NCBI GenBank assembly: GCA_028694115.1
Contig: JAQUUB010000002.1
Coordinates: 1-64,000 of the forward strand
Length of the DNA stretch: 64,000 bases
Direction: 5' to 3'
From: Lachnospiraceae bacterium
GTDB taxonomy: Bacteria; Bacillota_A; Clostridia; Lachnospirales; Lachnospiraceae
Shown here: piece after piece, positions 44,166 through 53,453 of the stretch
Layout of the letters: each line of letters starts with the position of its first letter
How positions within the stretch are numbered: the first letter of the stretch is position 1
The notes under the pieces: model-generated
Seen by the model: the letters and a program-made list of their open reading frames with translations, nothing else
What the model was told of the DNA's origin: nothing
Database searches by the model: none
Program-made: the position numbers and the translations under genes

Positions 44166-45328
44166 CTCTTGCCTTTTTTTCAAATTATTTTAATCATCAC
44201 CAAAAAGCCTTATGCGATGAGTGGTTTAAACTTTTAGGAGAAGATTTTACCTTTGTAGAAACAGAACCTATGGAAGAATTTCGAACGAGCATGGGATGGG
44301 AAATTAAAAATGTTCCTTCTTATGTATTAGAAGCACACAAAAGTGATACACAAAAACAGAAAGCAATGGAACTTGCAAACTCATGCGATGTTGTCATAAT
44401 AGGAAGTGCACCAGAAACTTTTGTGGAACAAAGAATTAAGAATAATCGATTAACCTTTCGATATACAGAAAGGCCATTAAAAGAAGGAATTATCAAGATG
44501 TTTATTCCTAGGTTGGCGAAGAAGTTTTATCGAATTCATTATAAAAACAGGAATAAGAATCTTTATCTGTTGGGGGCAAGTGCTTTTGCATCAAATGATT
44601 ATCAAAGGCTGTCTTCTTATCCGGATAAGTGTTATAAATTTGGATATTTTCCGTTTATCCGTGTATGGGATGTGGAAGAGCTGATGGAAAAGAAAAGGGA
44701 AAATAAACCTTTAAGAATTCTATGGGCGGGACGATTTTTGAAGCTAAAAAGGGCGGATCTTCTCATTGAGGCAGCGAAAGGACTAAAAAAAGATCATATT
44801 TCTTTTGTAATCCGGATGATTGGAAATGGAGAGGAAGAAAACAAACTAAAAGCGTTGGTGAAAAAATACGGACTAGAAGATTGTATTTCTTTTTGTGGAT
44901 TCTTATCACCAGAAGAAGTTCGTAAAGAGATGGAAGCGGCAAACATTTATGTAATGACAAGTAATTTCCTAGAGGGATGGGGATCTGTTATTTATGAAGG
45001 ATTAAGTGCAGGATGTGCGGTAGTAGCAAGTCATTCCTGTGGATCCACGCCATGGTTGATTCAATCCGGAAAAAATGGATTTGTTTTTAAAAATGGTAAT
45101 TCTAAGAGTTTACAGAATAAACTAAAACGATTACTATTAGATAGAGAATTAACTGAAGGATGTGGTAGAAATGCCTATCAACAGATGCAAGATCTGTGGA
45201 ATCCTAGGATCGCTGCGAAAAGAGTCATTGAATTTTCTGAATCTATAAAAAAGGGACATGCGATTTCGTATCAAGAAGGTCCATTGAGCAAAGCACCACT
45301 TATAAAAAACAACTGGTATAAGGAATAA
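44162..45328 (+). CDS. Glycosyltransferase family 4
   Basis: This 388-residue GT-B enzyme begins LAFFSNYFNHHQKALCDEWFK, a start seen in a distinct GT4 subgroup with acceptor histidines. ILWAGRFLKLKRADLLIEA opens the donor domain, and TSNFLEGWGSVIYEGLSAGCAVV has the paired glutamates. It overlaps its upstream neighbour by four bases and is followed by another GT4 after 11 bases. Donor and linkage unknown. Confidence 0.85.
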   Translation: MTLAFFSNYFNHHQKALCDEWFKLLGEDFTFVETEPMEEFRTSMGWEIKNVPSYVLEAHKSDTQKQKAMELANSCDVVIIGSAPETFVEQRIKNNRLTFRYTERPLKEGIIKMFIPRLAKKFYRIHYKNRNKNLYLLGASAFASNDYQRLSSYPDKCYKFGYFPFIRVWDVEELMEKKRENKPLRILWAGRFLKLKRADLLIEAAKGLKKDHISFVIRMIGNGEEENKLKALVKKYGLEDCISFCGFLSPEEVRKEMEAANIYVMTSNFLEGWGSVIYEGLSAGCAVVASHSCGSTPWLIQSGKNGFVFKNGNSKSLQNKLKRLLLDRELTEGCGRNAYQQMQDLWNPRIAAKRVIEFSESIKKGHAISYQEGPLSKAPLIKNNWYKE

Positions 45329-45339
45329 GGGGAACTAGA

Positions 45340-46446
45340 ATGAAGGTCATGTATTTATTGGAATATCCCATTGATTTACCTGGAGGAGCACAAATGTCAA
45401 CAGATTCCTTGTGTCAGGGTTTACTAGCTAGTGAGTTTGAACCAATGGTAGTGTGCCCTACATTAATGTCCAAAAATCAAAAGGATTATGATTTTAGAAT
45501 CATTACGTATCCTATGGGAGAGAAGCGAATTCCAAATTTATTAAAGCGAATTCATTGGTTTTATAAAATCATAAAAAAAGAAAAACCAGAAATTATTCAT
45601 ATCCAGATGCCAGAGTCTTTAATTACGTATGGATTATTGAGAGGATTTGGCTTTTCAAGAAAATCTCAGTTAGTATTTACCGATAGAGGATTATATTATG
45701 GCTATCGTAAGCATTCTATGATATTAATGAAACATGCATTAAAGTACTCCAATCGATTTCTCTGTACCACGAATTTTAATCAGAAAATGTGGAAGCAGGC
45801 AACAGGATTTACAAATTTAAGTTTAGTAGCAAATACCATTAGTAATAGTTTTGGAGATTATAGGGAAAAAAAACGGATTCATGATGGCTTTGTAATAGGT
45901 TTTGCTGGTAGAGTTTGTGAAGAAAAAAACTGGCCTTTAGTAAACCGATTATGTAGGGAACTTAAGGATGCAGGGGTTAAATTCAGGGTATCCATTGTGA
46001 TGTCAGTCTTTGAAGAGAATGATAGGATAGTTGTAAATCAAGTAAAGTCACAGTTAATAGAGGATATGGGAGAAGCAAATGTAGAAATACATCTGGATTA
46101 TAGTCAGAAACAGATGGCAGAGTATTATTATGGAGTTGATGTTTTTGTTATGACATCCAGATTTGAATCTTTTGGTAAGGCAGCCGTTGAGGCCATGAGC
46201 AGAAAGTGCACAGTCATTTCAACAAATGTTGGTGGATTACCAGAGGTAATAGGCAAAGAAGAAAATCTGTATTCAGAAGAGAACCTGGAAAAAGCCGTTA
46301 CTTACATTAAAGAGTTAAGTTTGAATCAATCAAAATTAAAGTCAGATCAGGAATTTTTTTATCGTAGATACAAAGAAGAATATTCTCAGGAAAAATGTTT
46401 AAAAGATCATCTGGAGATTTACCGAGAGATAGTGGCGAAGAAATGA
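45340..46446 (+). CDS. Glycosyltransferase family 4
   Basis: This 368-residue GT-B enzyme begins VMYLLEYPIDLPGGAQMST, has IIHIQMPESLITYG, IGFAGRVCEEKNWPLV at the start of the donor domain and MTSRFESFGKAAVEAMSRKC with the conserved glutamates. The GGAQ loop is the usual phosphate-contact element of GT4 enzymes. It is the fourth GT4 in a row, so the module 3 repeat unit probably contains about five sugars including the initiating one. Its end overlaps an unused ATG; the next gene starts at 46455. Confidence 0.86.
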   Translation: MKVMYLLEYPIDLPGGAQMSTDSLCQGLLASEFEPMVVCPTLMSKNQKDYDFRIITYPMGEKRIPNLLKRIHWFYKIIKKEKPEIIHIQMPESLITYGLLRGFGFSRKSQLVFTDRGLYYGYRKHSMILMKHALKYSNRFLCTTNFNQKMWKQATGFTNLSLVANTISNSFGDYREKKRIHDGFVIGFAGRVCEEKNWPLVNRLCRELKDAGVKFRVSIVMSVFEENDRIVVNQVKSQLIEDMGEANVEIHLDYSQKQMAEYYYGVDVFVMTSRFESFGKAAVEAMSRKCTVISTNVGGLPEVIGKEENLYSEENLEKAVTYIKELSLNQSKLKSDQEFFYRRYKEEYSQEKCLKDHLEIYREIVAKK

Positions 46447-46454
46447 GGAAAGAA

Positions 46455-47774
46455 ATGGGACTTTATGAAAAGATAGTAGCAAGAGAAGAAAAAATTGCTC
46501 TCATAGGGCTGGGATATGTTGGTATGCCAATTGCAGTTGCTTTTGCAAAGGAGGCTGATGTAGTAGGATTTGATTTGAACAAAGACAAAATTAAAGCCTA
46601 TCAAAATGGGATCGATGCAACAGAAGAAGTCGGAGATGAAGAAATAAAGAAAACGACGGTTCAATTTACCTGTGACGAGACACGGTTAAAAGATGCTAAA
46701 TTTCATATTGTTGCAGTTCCCACTCCTATTAATCAAGACAAGACTCCTGATTTAACACCAGTAGAGGGTGCAAGTCACGTGGTAGGAAGAAATCTTACAA
46801 AAGGATCCATCGTGGTTTACGAATCAACGGTTTATCCAGGAGTAACGGAGGATGTGTGTGTTCCTATTCTAGAACAGGAATCAGGATTAACATGTGGGAT
46901 TGACTTTAAGGTTGGTTATTCGCCAGAAAGAATTAATCCAGGAGATAAGGTTCATCGATTAGAGAACATTAAAAAGATTGTTTCGGGAATGGATGAGGAA
47001 TCTCTTTTAGAGATTGCGAAAGTATACGAATTAGTGATCAAAGTGGGCGTTCATCGTGCAAGCTCGATTAAGGTAGCAGAGGCTGCAAAAGTAGTGGAGA
47101 ATAGTCAGAGGGATATCAACATTGCATTTATTAATGAACTTGCAATGGCTTTTGATAAGATGGGGATTGATACAAGAGAAGTGATTGAAGCAATGAATAC
47201 CAAGTGGAATGCACTAGGTTTTTATCCAGGATTGGTAGGGGGTCATTGCATTGGTGTAGATCCCTATTATTTTGTTTATGAAGCAGAAAAGCTAGGATAT
47301 CATTCCCAAATTATATCATCCGGTAGAAGAGTAAATGATGACATGCCAGTATTTATCGCAGAAAAAATCATCAAGCAATTAGTTTTGGCCAACAAAAAGG
47401 TAAGGCAATCGAAAATTGTTTTTCTGGGTGCTACTTTTAAGGAAAATTGCCCTGATGTCAGAAATTCAAAAATCATGGAAGTTGTTTCACAAGTTGAAAA
47501 ATATGGAATTTACCCTCTTATTGTTGATCCCATTGCAGATAGCAGAGAAGTACAAAGAGAATATGGATACGAATTATCAGACATAGAGAGTATAAAGGAT
47601 GCGGACTGTATTGTAATCGGTGTTGCTCATAAATGCTTTTGTGACATGTCCTTAAATCAAATCAATGCATTCTTTGGAGAAATGCCTCAGGAAGAAAAGG
47701 TAATCATTGATATTAAAAGTATTCTTGAACGGAAGGAACTTGAAAAATTAGGTTTTTGTTATTGGAGATTGTAA
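46455..47774 (+). CDS. UDP-N-acetylhexosamine 6-dehydrogenase, TviB/WbpO/CapL type
   Basis: This 439-residue enzyme oxidises C6 of a UDP-HexNAc to the uronic acid with two NAD+. IALIGLGYVGMPIAVAF is the nucleotide-binding start. GYSPERINPGDKVHRLENIK marks the TviB/WbpO branch rather than UDP-glucose dehydrogenase, and Cys265 in GLVGGHCIGVDPYY is the catalytic cysteine. Lys residues in KVAEAAKVVENSQRD complete the site. AGG at 46446-46448 favours the ATG at 46455 over those upstream. It would give UDP-GalNAcA or UDP-GlcNAcA for module 3. Confidence 0.9.
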   Translation: MGLYEKIVAREEKIALIGLGYVGMPIAVAFAKEADVVGFDLNKDKIKAYQNGIDATEEVGDEEIKKTTVQFTCDETRLKDAKFHIVAVPTPINQDKTPDLTPVEGASHVVGRNLTKGSIVVYESTVYPGVTEDVCVPILEQESGLTCGIDFKVGYSPERINPGDKVHRLENIKKIVSGMDEESLLEIAKVYELVIKVGVHRASSIKVAEAAKVVENSQRDINIAFINELAMAFDKMGIDTREVIEAMNTKWNALGFYPGLVGGHCIGVDPYYFVYEAEKLGYHSQIISSGRRVNDDMPVFIAEKIIKQLVLANKKVRQSKIVFLGATFKENCPDVRNSKIMEVVSQVEKYGIYPLIVDPIADSREVQREYGYELSDIESIKDADCIVIGVAHKCFCDMSLNQINAFFGEMPQEEKVIIDIKSILERKELEKLGFCYWRL

Positions 47775-47777
47775 TAC

Positions 47778-49259
47778 ATGAGTGAAGAAAAAAAACCAAG
47801 TGCATTTACAGGTTTTTTGCGCTATTTTTATGGTAATTTTATAGTTCTAATTTTGGGATTTGTATCGATTCCATTAATTACAAGGCTGATGTCAACCGAT
47901 GAATACGGAAAATCGGGCATGTTTACAACTGCAGTTACAGTCATTTATATATTTGCAATCCTTGGTATGGACCAAACATACATTAGATACTATTATAAGG
48001 AGGGAATCAATCGAGTTGCTTTGATGAAGCAATGTTTATTTCCTGCACTTGGAATTGTCGGAGTTTTGGCTATTATTTATAGCATTTTTTCTGACTATGC
48101 AAATCATTTTCTGTTTGGACAAGGGGGTAGGGATATTACTATCCTTGTAATTGCTTACACGGTTATTTCAGTCTTTGAACGTTTTATGTTTTTAGATATC
48201 CGCATGTCACAAAATGGGAAATTGTATTCAAACTTAAATATTTTTTCAAAAGTATTGTATATCGGTCTTTTATTAATAGCCTTTCACTTTTTAGGGGACA
48301 ATTTCAGGGTAGTACTTTATGCAATGACGCTGTCATTGGGGATTGTTACCGCTTATATATCCTTAAGATTTGTGATGATACACCGCAAGGATGATAAAAC
48401 TATAGAACAAAACCAAACGGTATCACAAAAAGAATTAATAAAATATGGAATGCCCTTTATTATGGTACTCCTCATGGAGTGGCTGTTATCATCTTGCGAT
48501 CGATGGTCTCTAAGAATCTGGTCTGGCTATCACGAGTTAGGGATTTACAATGCGGCAATGAACATTATGTCTATTTTGTTAACCTTCAAAGCTACATTTG
48601 TAGCATTTTGGTCACCTGTAGCAATGGAAAAATATGAAATGGATAGTGAAGAAAACTGTCATTTATTTTTCAGAAAAGCGTTCTCGATTACTAGATTTTT
48701 ATGTGTATTAGCAGCTTTTGGCCTGATTTTATTCCGCCAGATCATTGCATTTATTTTAGGTGGTGATTACAGGAGTGCAGTGTCTGTAATCCCGTTCCTT
48801 ACATTAATGCCTATTTTTAGTATTATGTTTGAAATAACAAATCAGGGAATCAAGTTTAAAAACCAAAATCGATATCTTAATTATGCATCCTTCGTTGCAA
48901 TCCTATGTAACTTGTGTGGAAATGCATTGTTAGTACCGCGTTTTGGCGGGGTGGGTGCAGCATTTGCAACCGGAATTACGTATATGACATATTTTGTAAT
49001 AGGTTCATTTTTTTCGGAAAAGTGTTATACGGTTGGATATGATTATAAAAAAACAATCCTTTATGGGATTTTATTGATTTTATATGCTGGCATTGCAACC
49101 TTTGTCACAGGAATGCTGATGAGTGTTATATCAGGTGTTTTGGGTATTCTTTTTGTCTGCATTGTGGATTATAAGACATTCAAAGAAATTTTAGATTTTA
49201 TATTACAGATATTCAAAAGGAAAAAGTGTGAGAAGTCGCAAGCGCCTTCTTCTCACTGA
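47778..49259 (+). CDS. Polysaccharide unit flippase, Wzx/MVF family (flippase 3)
   Basis: This 493-residue protein has 12 to 14 membrane segments and the start FLRYFYGNFIVLILGFVSI, PLITRLMSTDEYGKSGMF, and SSCDRWSLRIWSGYHELGIYN in the middle. It should export the module 3 unit. GGAGA at 47766-47770 provides the ribosome site. The last 12 codons (reading CEKSQAPSSH) are formed by a class B-type hairpin, so the C-terminus may have been extended by insertion of that element. No polymerase of the Wzy type follows directly; the 50123 protein could be one. Confidence 0.88.
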   Translation: MSEEKKPSAFTGFLRYFYGNFIVLILGFVSIPLITRLMSTDEYGKSGMFTTAVTVIYIFAILGMDQTYIRYYYKEGINRVALMKQCLFPALGIVGVLAIIYSIFSDYANHFLFGQGGRDITILVIAYTVISVFERFMFLDIRMSQNGKLYSNLNIFSKVLYIGLLLIAFHFLGDNFRVVLYAMTLSLGIVTAYISLRFVMIHRKDDKTIEQNQTVSQKELIKYGMPFIMVLLMEWLLSSCDRWSLRIWSGYHELGIYNAAMNIMSILLTFKATFVAFWSPVAMEKYEMDSEENCHLFFRKAFSITRFLCVLAAFGLILFRQIIAFILGGDYRSAVSVIPFLTLMPIFSIMFEITNQGIKFKNQNRYLNYASFVAILCNLCGNALLVPRFGGVGAAFATGITYMTYFVIGSFFSEKCYTVGYDYKKTILYGILLILYAGIATFVTGMLMSVISGVLGILFVCIVDYKTFKEILDFILQIFKRKKCEKSQAPSSH

Positions 49260-49291
49260 TTATTTGTGGCGCTGGAGCGGCATGTTTGGAA
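49226..49291 (+). repeat. Partial class B hairpin and class C repeat at the end of flippase 3
   Basis: GTGTGAGAAGTCGCAAGCGC (49226-49245) continues into CTTCTTCTCAC, giving a GTGAGAAG/CTTCTCAC stem around the same TCGCAAGCGC core as at 33517. GCGGCATGTTTGGAAG (49276-49291) repeats 37329-37344. Then GTGTGAAAAGAAT (from 49292) matches the first bases of the 33448 element, without a visible closing strand. Confidence 0.55.
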
Positions 49292-49329
49292 GTGTGAAAA
49301 GAATAATTTCTAGAGAAATGAGGAAAAGT

Positions 49330-50130
49330 ATGAAAAAGAGTCAAGTGATAATACAAGGAATGATTACTGCTGTTTTATTTCTCCTTCTCTTTCTGTCATT
49401 AAGTATATCATCAAATAAAGTTCGGATTGTCTTTTCTATATTGGGAATTGGTGCTTTTGTATTAGCAAAATCAAAAAAAATAAATATAAAAATTTTGATA
49501 ATTTCGGTTATGATAGTCTTTTTTCTATTAAATGGAATTTATAACTATAGAAATATGAGCATTGTTCTTCCAATGGAACAAACCACAAATCAAACGCTAT
49601 ATCAATTATCTGACTATGAAAATAAAATCTATCCGGATAGCTTTTTGCGTTTATTATTAAGTGAGAAAAAGGTTGTAATTCCTTATGAATTGAAACCTTA
49701 TTCAGAATATAGCTCCTACGGAAAAGATGATCTTGAGGGAAATCCTTTTTCTAATCAATACTATATAGAAAATAATTATGCCAGATATCTTATGACCTTT
49801 GCAAATGCTTATACGGTGGATGAAAAGTTACCTAAAGTAGAAACCGTTAATATGGAATTGTATCAAGATGATTTCTACAATTTTGGCGGTACAAATGATA
49901 TGTTACGATACTCTTTTCTACTCAATCAGGAGGGGATTCAAGAATCCTCTTATTTTTGGTACTCGTGGTATTACTTTACCTTTGCTCAGGAAAGAGAACA
50001 GTACGGTTTTGTGTATATCAATATGGATGGAATAACTGAAGAAGATGTAGTAGTGGCAATATGGGATAAAAATGAGAATTTATTTCTTATGCCAATGAGC
50101 TATTATGAAAAGGAGGTAGCCAATGGATAA
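49330..50130 (+). CDS. Membrane-anchored hypothetical protein
   Basis: This 266-residue protein has two hydrophobic segments at the N-terminus (about 8-28 and 45-70), followed by a polar domain rich in Tyr, Phe and Asp (LYQLSDYENK, YSWYYFTFAQ). The domain is probably outside the cell. No family is recognised. It overlaps the next membrane gene by eight bases, and the pair may work together, for example as an accessory subunit of a GT-C type enzyme. A frame runs further upstream to 49228, but that part is leader repeat; AGG at 49321-49323 supports the ATG at 49330, with 49318 as an alternative. Confidence 0.6.
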   Translation: MKKSQVIIQGMITAVLFLLLFLSLSISSNKVRIVFSILGIGAFVLAKSKKINIKILIISVMIVFFLLNGIYNYRNMSIVLPMEQTTNQTLYQLSDYENKIYPDSFLRLLLSEKKVVIPYELKPYSEYSSYGKDDLEGNPFSNQYYIENNYARYLMTFANAYTVDEKLPKVETVNMELYQDDFYNFGGTNDMLRYSFLLNQEGIQESSYFWYSWYYFTFAQEREQYGFVYINMDGITEEDVVVAIWDKNENLFLMPMSYYEKEVANG

Positions 50131-51613
50131 GCTGGCATTGCAGTCAGACATTTTTGATTTAGCAAAAGGGTATTATATTAGACAAGTTGTAGTGATTATT
50201 GGAATTTTCTTTTTGGGCTATGTCTTCTTATCTTTTATGCAAAGAAGAAATTCCAATGTTTGGAAAGCCTTGCTGGCATACCCCATAGGGCTATCTATTT
50301 GGGGATTAGTAAGCTACTGTTTATTGGAGGTTGGGATTCCCTATCGCCTTAGTAGTATTGGGATTTCCATATTGTTGCTTCTGATTGTTCTCTGCATCTA
50401 TTTTGTAAAACAAAGAGTACAAATTGAATTTTCTTGGAAGAGATTTTGTTTTTTGTTTTTTTTAGTAGCAGTTATCTCACTCATCAGTGCATCCGGAATA
50501 TTAAGAGTCAGTATATCAAATGACTCTGTTTATTATTATTCGGTATTTCCAGAAATTCTTGTAAAAACAGGATATTATCTTGCTTCCTTTGATGTATTTT
50601 TGACGGATGTTGGTCAGACGACTGCCATCATTAATTGTATTCCTTATTTCTTTGGCTTTAATGAAAGCTTTGGAATTCAGCATTTCTTAAACTTTAATTT
50701 TGCTGGTATTTTTTATATGGCAGTTTATGAAACGATACAAAATGGCAGAGATAAAAAGAAAGCTTCTATTTTTGCTGTTTTTTCAACAATGTTACTATTT
50801 TCCTCTACGCCATTTCTATTAACTTCTAAATGGGTATTAGCAAATGTATACTTCATGGATTTTCTATTTATTATCTTTTATTTAGGGATTAAAAGGGAAA
50901 GAGAGAAAGGAAACGAAGAAGGAAGTCAAGATTTGCTGTGGATTCAGGGGATTTTGATTGCAATGCTCTGCATGATGAGAATGGAAGGCGGAATGATGGC
51001 ATGTCTGCTGATCCTTTGTATTTCTTATTTATCTTATTCTAATAAGGAGTTAATTTGCTACCTGACACTTCCAGTCTGTGTTATGCAGCTATCTTATTAT
51101 GCGATGTTATTTATACGACTAAAAGTAGATCCGTTATATAGCTTTTTAGACATTAAGAAAGCGATGGTAATGGTTCTGCTTTTGGCTATGGTATTCATTT
51201 ATTTCTTGCTTTTTCGCAATAAAGTATTTCTATTTCTACAGAAATACTTTGCAACCTTTTTTATAGGTACTTTAAGTATTGGAAATCTTTTGCTACTCAT
51301 TTTGAATACGGATAGATATATGACAAATCTGTCATGTTTTGGACAAAATATAATTCTTCAAAATGGTTGGGGCTATTTTGGGTTCTTTGTATTGATTATG
51401 CTATTGCTGTTGCCTAAGAGTGATAAAAAGATGAGCTATTCTGATTTGTTTTGTATTGGATATATTCTTTTTACGATAGCGGTCTGTTGGGCAAGAAGCG
51501 GTACATTGCGAATCGGTATTGGCGATTCTGGGAATCGAGTAATGATGCAGATTATCCCATTTGTTGTGTTTACCATTGTAGAAAAAATAACGGAGTTGAT
51601 CTACAAGAAATAA
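50123..51613 (+). CDS. Polytopic membrane protein, possibly GT-C-like
   Basis: This 496-residue protein has about 11 to 13 hydrophobic segments. The first extracytoplasmic loop reads RVSISNDSVYYYSVFPEIL with an acidic residue of the kind GT-C transferases use, and MRMEGGMMACLLIL and ARSGTLRIGIGDSGNR are further conserved-looking loops. I do not recognise a named family. Given the locus, it may be a GT-C glycosyltransferase or a polymerase. Its stop codon directly abuts the stop codon of the convergent gene on the other strand, within a shared hairpin. Confidence 0.6.
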   Translation: MDKLALQSDIFDLAKGYYIRQVVVIIGIFFLGYVFLSFMQRRNSNVWKALLAYPIGLSIWGLVSYCLLEVGIPYRLSSIGISILLLLIVLCIYFVKQRVQIEFSWKRFCFLFFLVAVISLISASGILRVSISNDSVYYYSVFPEILVKTGYYLASFDVFLTDVGQTTAIINCIPYFFGFNESFGIQHFLNFNFAGIFYMAVYETIQNGRDKKKASIFAVFSTMLLFSSTPFLLTSKWVLANVYFMDFLFIIFYLGIKREREKGNEEGSQDLLWIQGILIAMLCMMRMEGGMMACLLILCISYLSYSNKELICYLTLPVCVMQLSYYAMLFIRLKVDPLYSFLDIKKAMVMVLLLAMVFIYFLLFRNKVFLFLQKYFATFFIGTLSIGNLLLLILNTDRYMTNLSCFGQNIILQNGWGYFGFFVLIMLLLLPKSDKKMSYSDLFCIGYILFTIAVCWARSGTLRIGIGDSGNRVMMQIIPFVVFTIVEKITELIYKK

Positions 51614-51631
51614 TTACTTTCTGTAGATCAT
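51596..51631. terminator. Hairpin across two abutting stop codons
   Basis: TGATCTACA(A)GAAA and TTTCTGTAGATCA form a stem of about 13 bp with one bulged A around the TAA/TTA junction at 51613/51614. No clear T-run follows on either strand, so it may act weakly as a two-way terminator or as a 3'-end stabiliser. Confidence 0.5.
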
Positions 51632-53341
51632 ACCACAATCCGTTCTTATTATTTCATAATTATTTTCTGTAACATATTCTAAAAGCCAGCCACCAACCTC
51701 ATTTTCGTTTGGTGTGGGATCGGCCTCAACATCTCCACATGCATCATAGGAGCCTATTTTTTCATCTAAAACAAATATTATATTGGGAAATTTTTCAGGA
51801 TGCTCCTGATAATAAACGGGTAGTCTTTCACTACTGAATTTTGTCCTCCAGGTAGTAGGTGCGGCACATTTCATATCGGTTGCCAGATAACCCCAAGGGA
51901 GTAACTTCGTAAAAAAGATGGTACCTTCATCATTCGTGCAGTATGTCTGAATGGTTTCATAAACCGTTTGATAATCGGACTGGTGTCGTTCGGTGGTATA
52001 AAGACCAGCAGCAGGTCCTATTGTAATCTTTCTAGTTAACTGAGATAATGGTGCATCACGATAGATATTCACCATTCGTAAGGTCATGGTTTGAATCAGT
52101 GTAATTCCAATAATGAGTGCAAACAGTGTACAGAACAGCTTCTGGGTGGTAAGCGTATAGGACGAGGAAGCGTCTAAAATCTCCTGCATAAAGTCGCTAA
52201 TAAAGCAAATAGATCCAATAGCAGAGATACTATGACCAAGAGTCATGATATAAAGATAACCATTTGAGGAATAGCTAAACACCATAGAAAATATAAGACC
52301 AGATCCATAAAGCAAGAAAAGGAGTGGCTGATTGCGTTTTACTGTCATAAAGTAACAAGGTAAGGCAAAGAGAGTCATCGCTGTGCTGATATAACCAGTG
52401 TGTCCAATACTAAAATAAAAGTAAATAAAAAATAACAGGATGTTCCCGATTGTCAGTAGCTGCTTATAAACGGGATTTAATCTGCGTCCAAAAATGAATG
52501 TAAAAAGTATAAACAGGTAACTGATATAAGTAGCTTTTCCATAAACTTGATGAATGGATATAAAAAACTTTTTGAAAGGGTAGATCAGACTTGTTGCATG
52601 CTCTTCATCACTTAATACGAAAGGTAATGTTTCTAAAATATCTTTGATCGAGATCTTTGAGAAAACGTAAATCAAAATAATCACTGCCAAGGATACGATA
52701 CCAATCAGTGTATAAGGAAAGATAGAACGAAGCTCCTTCTTTTTAATAGAGCATAAGATGAGAGCAGCGCTGCATATAAAATAAGCCAATGCCATGGAAG
52801 GAAGGCAAATGACGGAGGCAGCAAAGAAAACACCGGAAGCAATTAGCTTTCTCTTTTTATAATCAATGGAATTGATACTATCATAAATCAAAAGCATTGC
52901 TAGTAAATAAAAACCAACAGACATGGTATAATAGGATAGGGTAGCAATATTTAGGTGTGCATAAAAAAAGTAAAATAGAGCACAACATAATGAGATAAAA
53001 ACAGAGTAGGTTTTCTTCAATATATGAAATGCAGTTAAAGAAACAGCAAGAGAAAAGAATACATAGCAGATACGAAAGAAAAGTAATATTCCAGTTGTTG
53101 AACCAGTAATGATAACAAAAAGACTGTGGAGAGGTAATAATAGTAACGAAACTAATTGAGTTGGAAACCATTCGTGATAAAAGATAGAATCCCCCTGATA
53201 AAAGCGATGGGTCGTGGAAGCATAAAAAGTTTCATCTGACCAGCAGAAGCTATATCTTGTTTTTAGCAAAAGCGCGATCGTACAAATAGTAAAAAGAAGG
53301 TATGGAATATACTGATAATAATTTTTTTTTACTTGATTCAT
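51614..53341 (-). CDS. GT-C type membrane glycosyltransferase candidate
   Basis: This 575-residue protein is the only large gene on the minus strand. It has about 12 membrane segments. The first loop contains FCWSDETFYASTTHRFYQGD, where the Asp-Glu pair matches the catalytic site of GT-C (GT39/GT83-like) enzymes that use lipid-linked sugars outside the membrane. The C-terminal 130 residues form a soluble domain (TTWRTKFSSERLPVYYQEHP, then GSYDACGDVEADPTPNE). GGAG before the ATG supports the start, and a promoter-like TTGAAT-17-TATATT lies upstream. Being separately transcribed, it may add side decorations under different control than the main operon. Confidence 0.65.
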   Translation of the reverse strand: MNQVKKNYYQYIPYLLFTICTIALLLKTRYSFCWSDETFYASTTHRFYQGDSIFYHEWFPTQLVSLLLLPLHSLFVIITGSTTGILLFFRICYVFFSLAVSLTAFHILKKTYSVFISLCCALFYFFYAHLNIATLSYYTMSVGFYLLAMLLIYDSINSIDYKKRKLIASGVFFAASVICLPSMALAYFICSAALILCSIKKKELRSIFPYTLIGIVSLAVIILIYVFSKISIKDILETLPFVLSDEEHATSLIYPFKKFFISIHQVYGKATYISYLFILFTFIFGRRLNPVYKQLLTIGNILLFFIYFYFSIGHTGYISTAMTLFALPCYFMTVKRNQPLLFLLYGSGLIFSMVFSYSSNGYLYIMTLGHSISAIGSICFISDFMQEILDASSSYTLTTQKLFCTLFALIIGITLIQTMTLRMVNIYRDAPLSQLTRKITIGPAAGLYTTERHQSDYQTVYETIQTYCTNDEGTIFFTKLLPWGYLATDMKCAAPTTWRTKFSSERLPVYYQEHPEKFPNIIFVLDEKIGSYDACGDVEADPTPNENEVGGWLLEYVTENNYEIIRTDCGMIYRK

Positions 53342-53382
53342 GATGACTCCATTTCCATATGTTAGGATTTTATATCAAACTA

Positions 53383-53411
53383 AATATAGCAAATATTTCT
53401 AAAGAATTCAA
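53383..53411 (-). promoter_or_regulatory. Promoter of the minus-strand GT-C gene
   Basis: On the complementary strand TTGAAT (53406-53411), a 17-base spacer and TATATT (53383-53388) are well placed about 42 bases before the ATG at 53341. It is back to back with the ugd promoter. Confidence 0.6.
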
Positions 53412-53419
53412 TTAGCCTA

Positions 53420-53448
53420 TTGAAAAAGTGGTTCATAATTCGTATTAT
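53420..53448 (+). promoter_or_regulatory. Promoter of the ugd leader
   Basis: TTGAAA (53420-53425), a 17-base spacer and TATTAT (53443-53448) make a good sigma-A match. Transcription would begin at about 53454-53456, at or next to the GTGTGAAA strand of the class B element. Confidence 0.65.
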
Positions 53449-53453
53449 ATAAA

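Noticed and set aside
46443..46454. Earlier ATG for the UDP-HexNAc dehydrogenase
   Set aside because: No suitable ribosome site precedes 46443, whereas AGG at 46446-46448 is correctly spaced for 46455.
49228..49329. N-terminal extension of the hypothetical gene at 49330
   Set aside because: It overlaps the flippase end and consists of leader repeats; no ribosome site precedes it.
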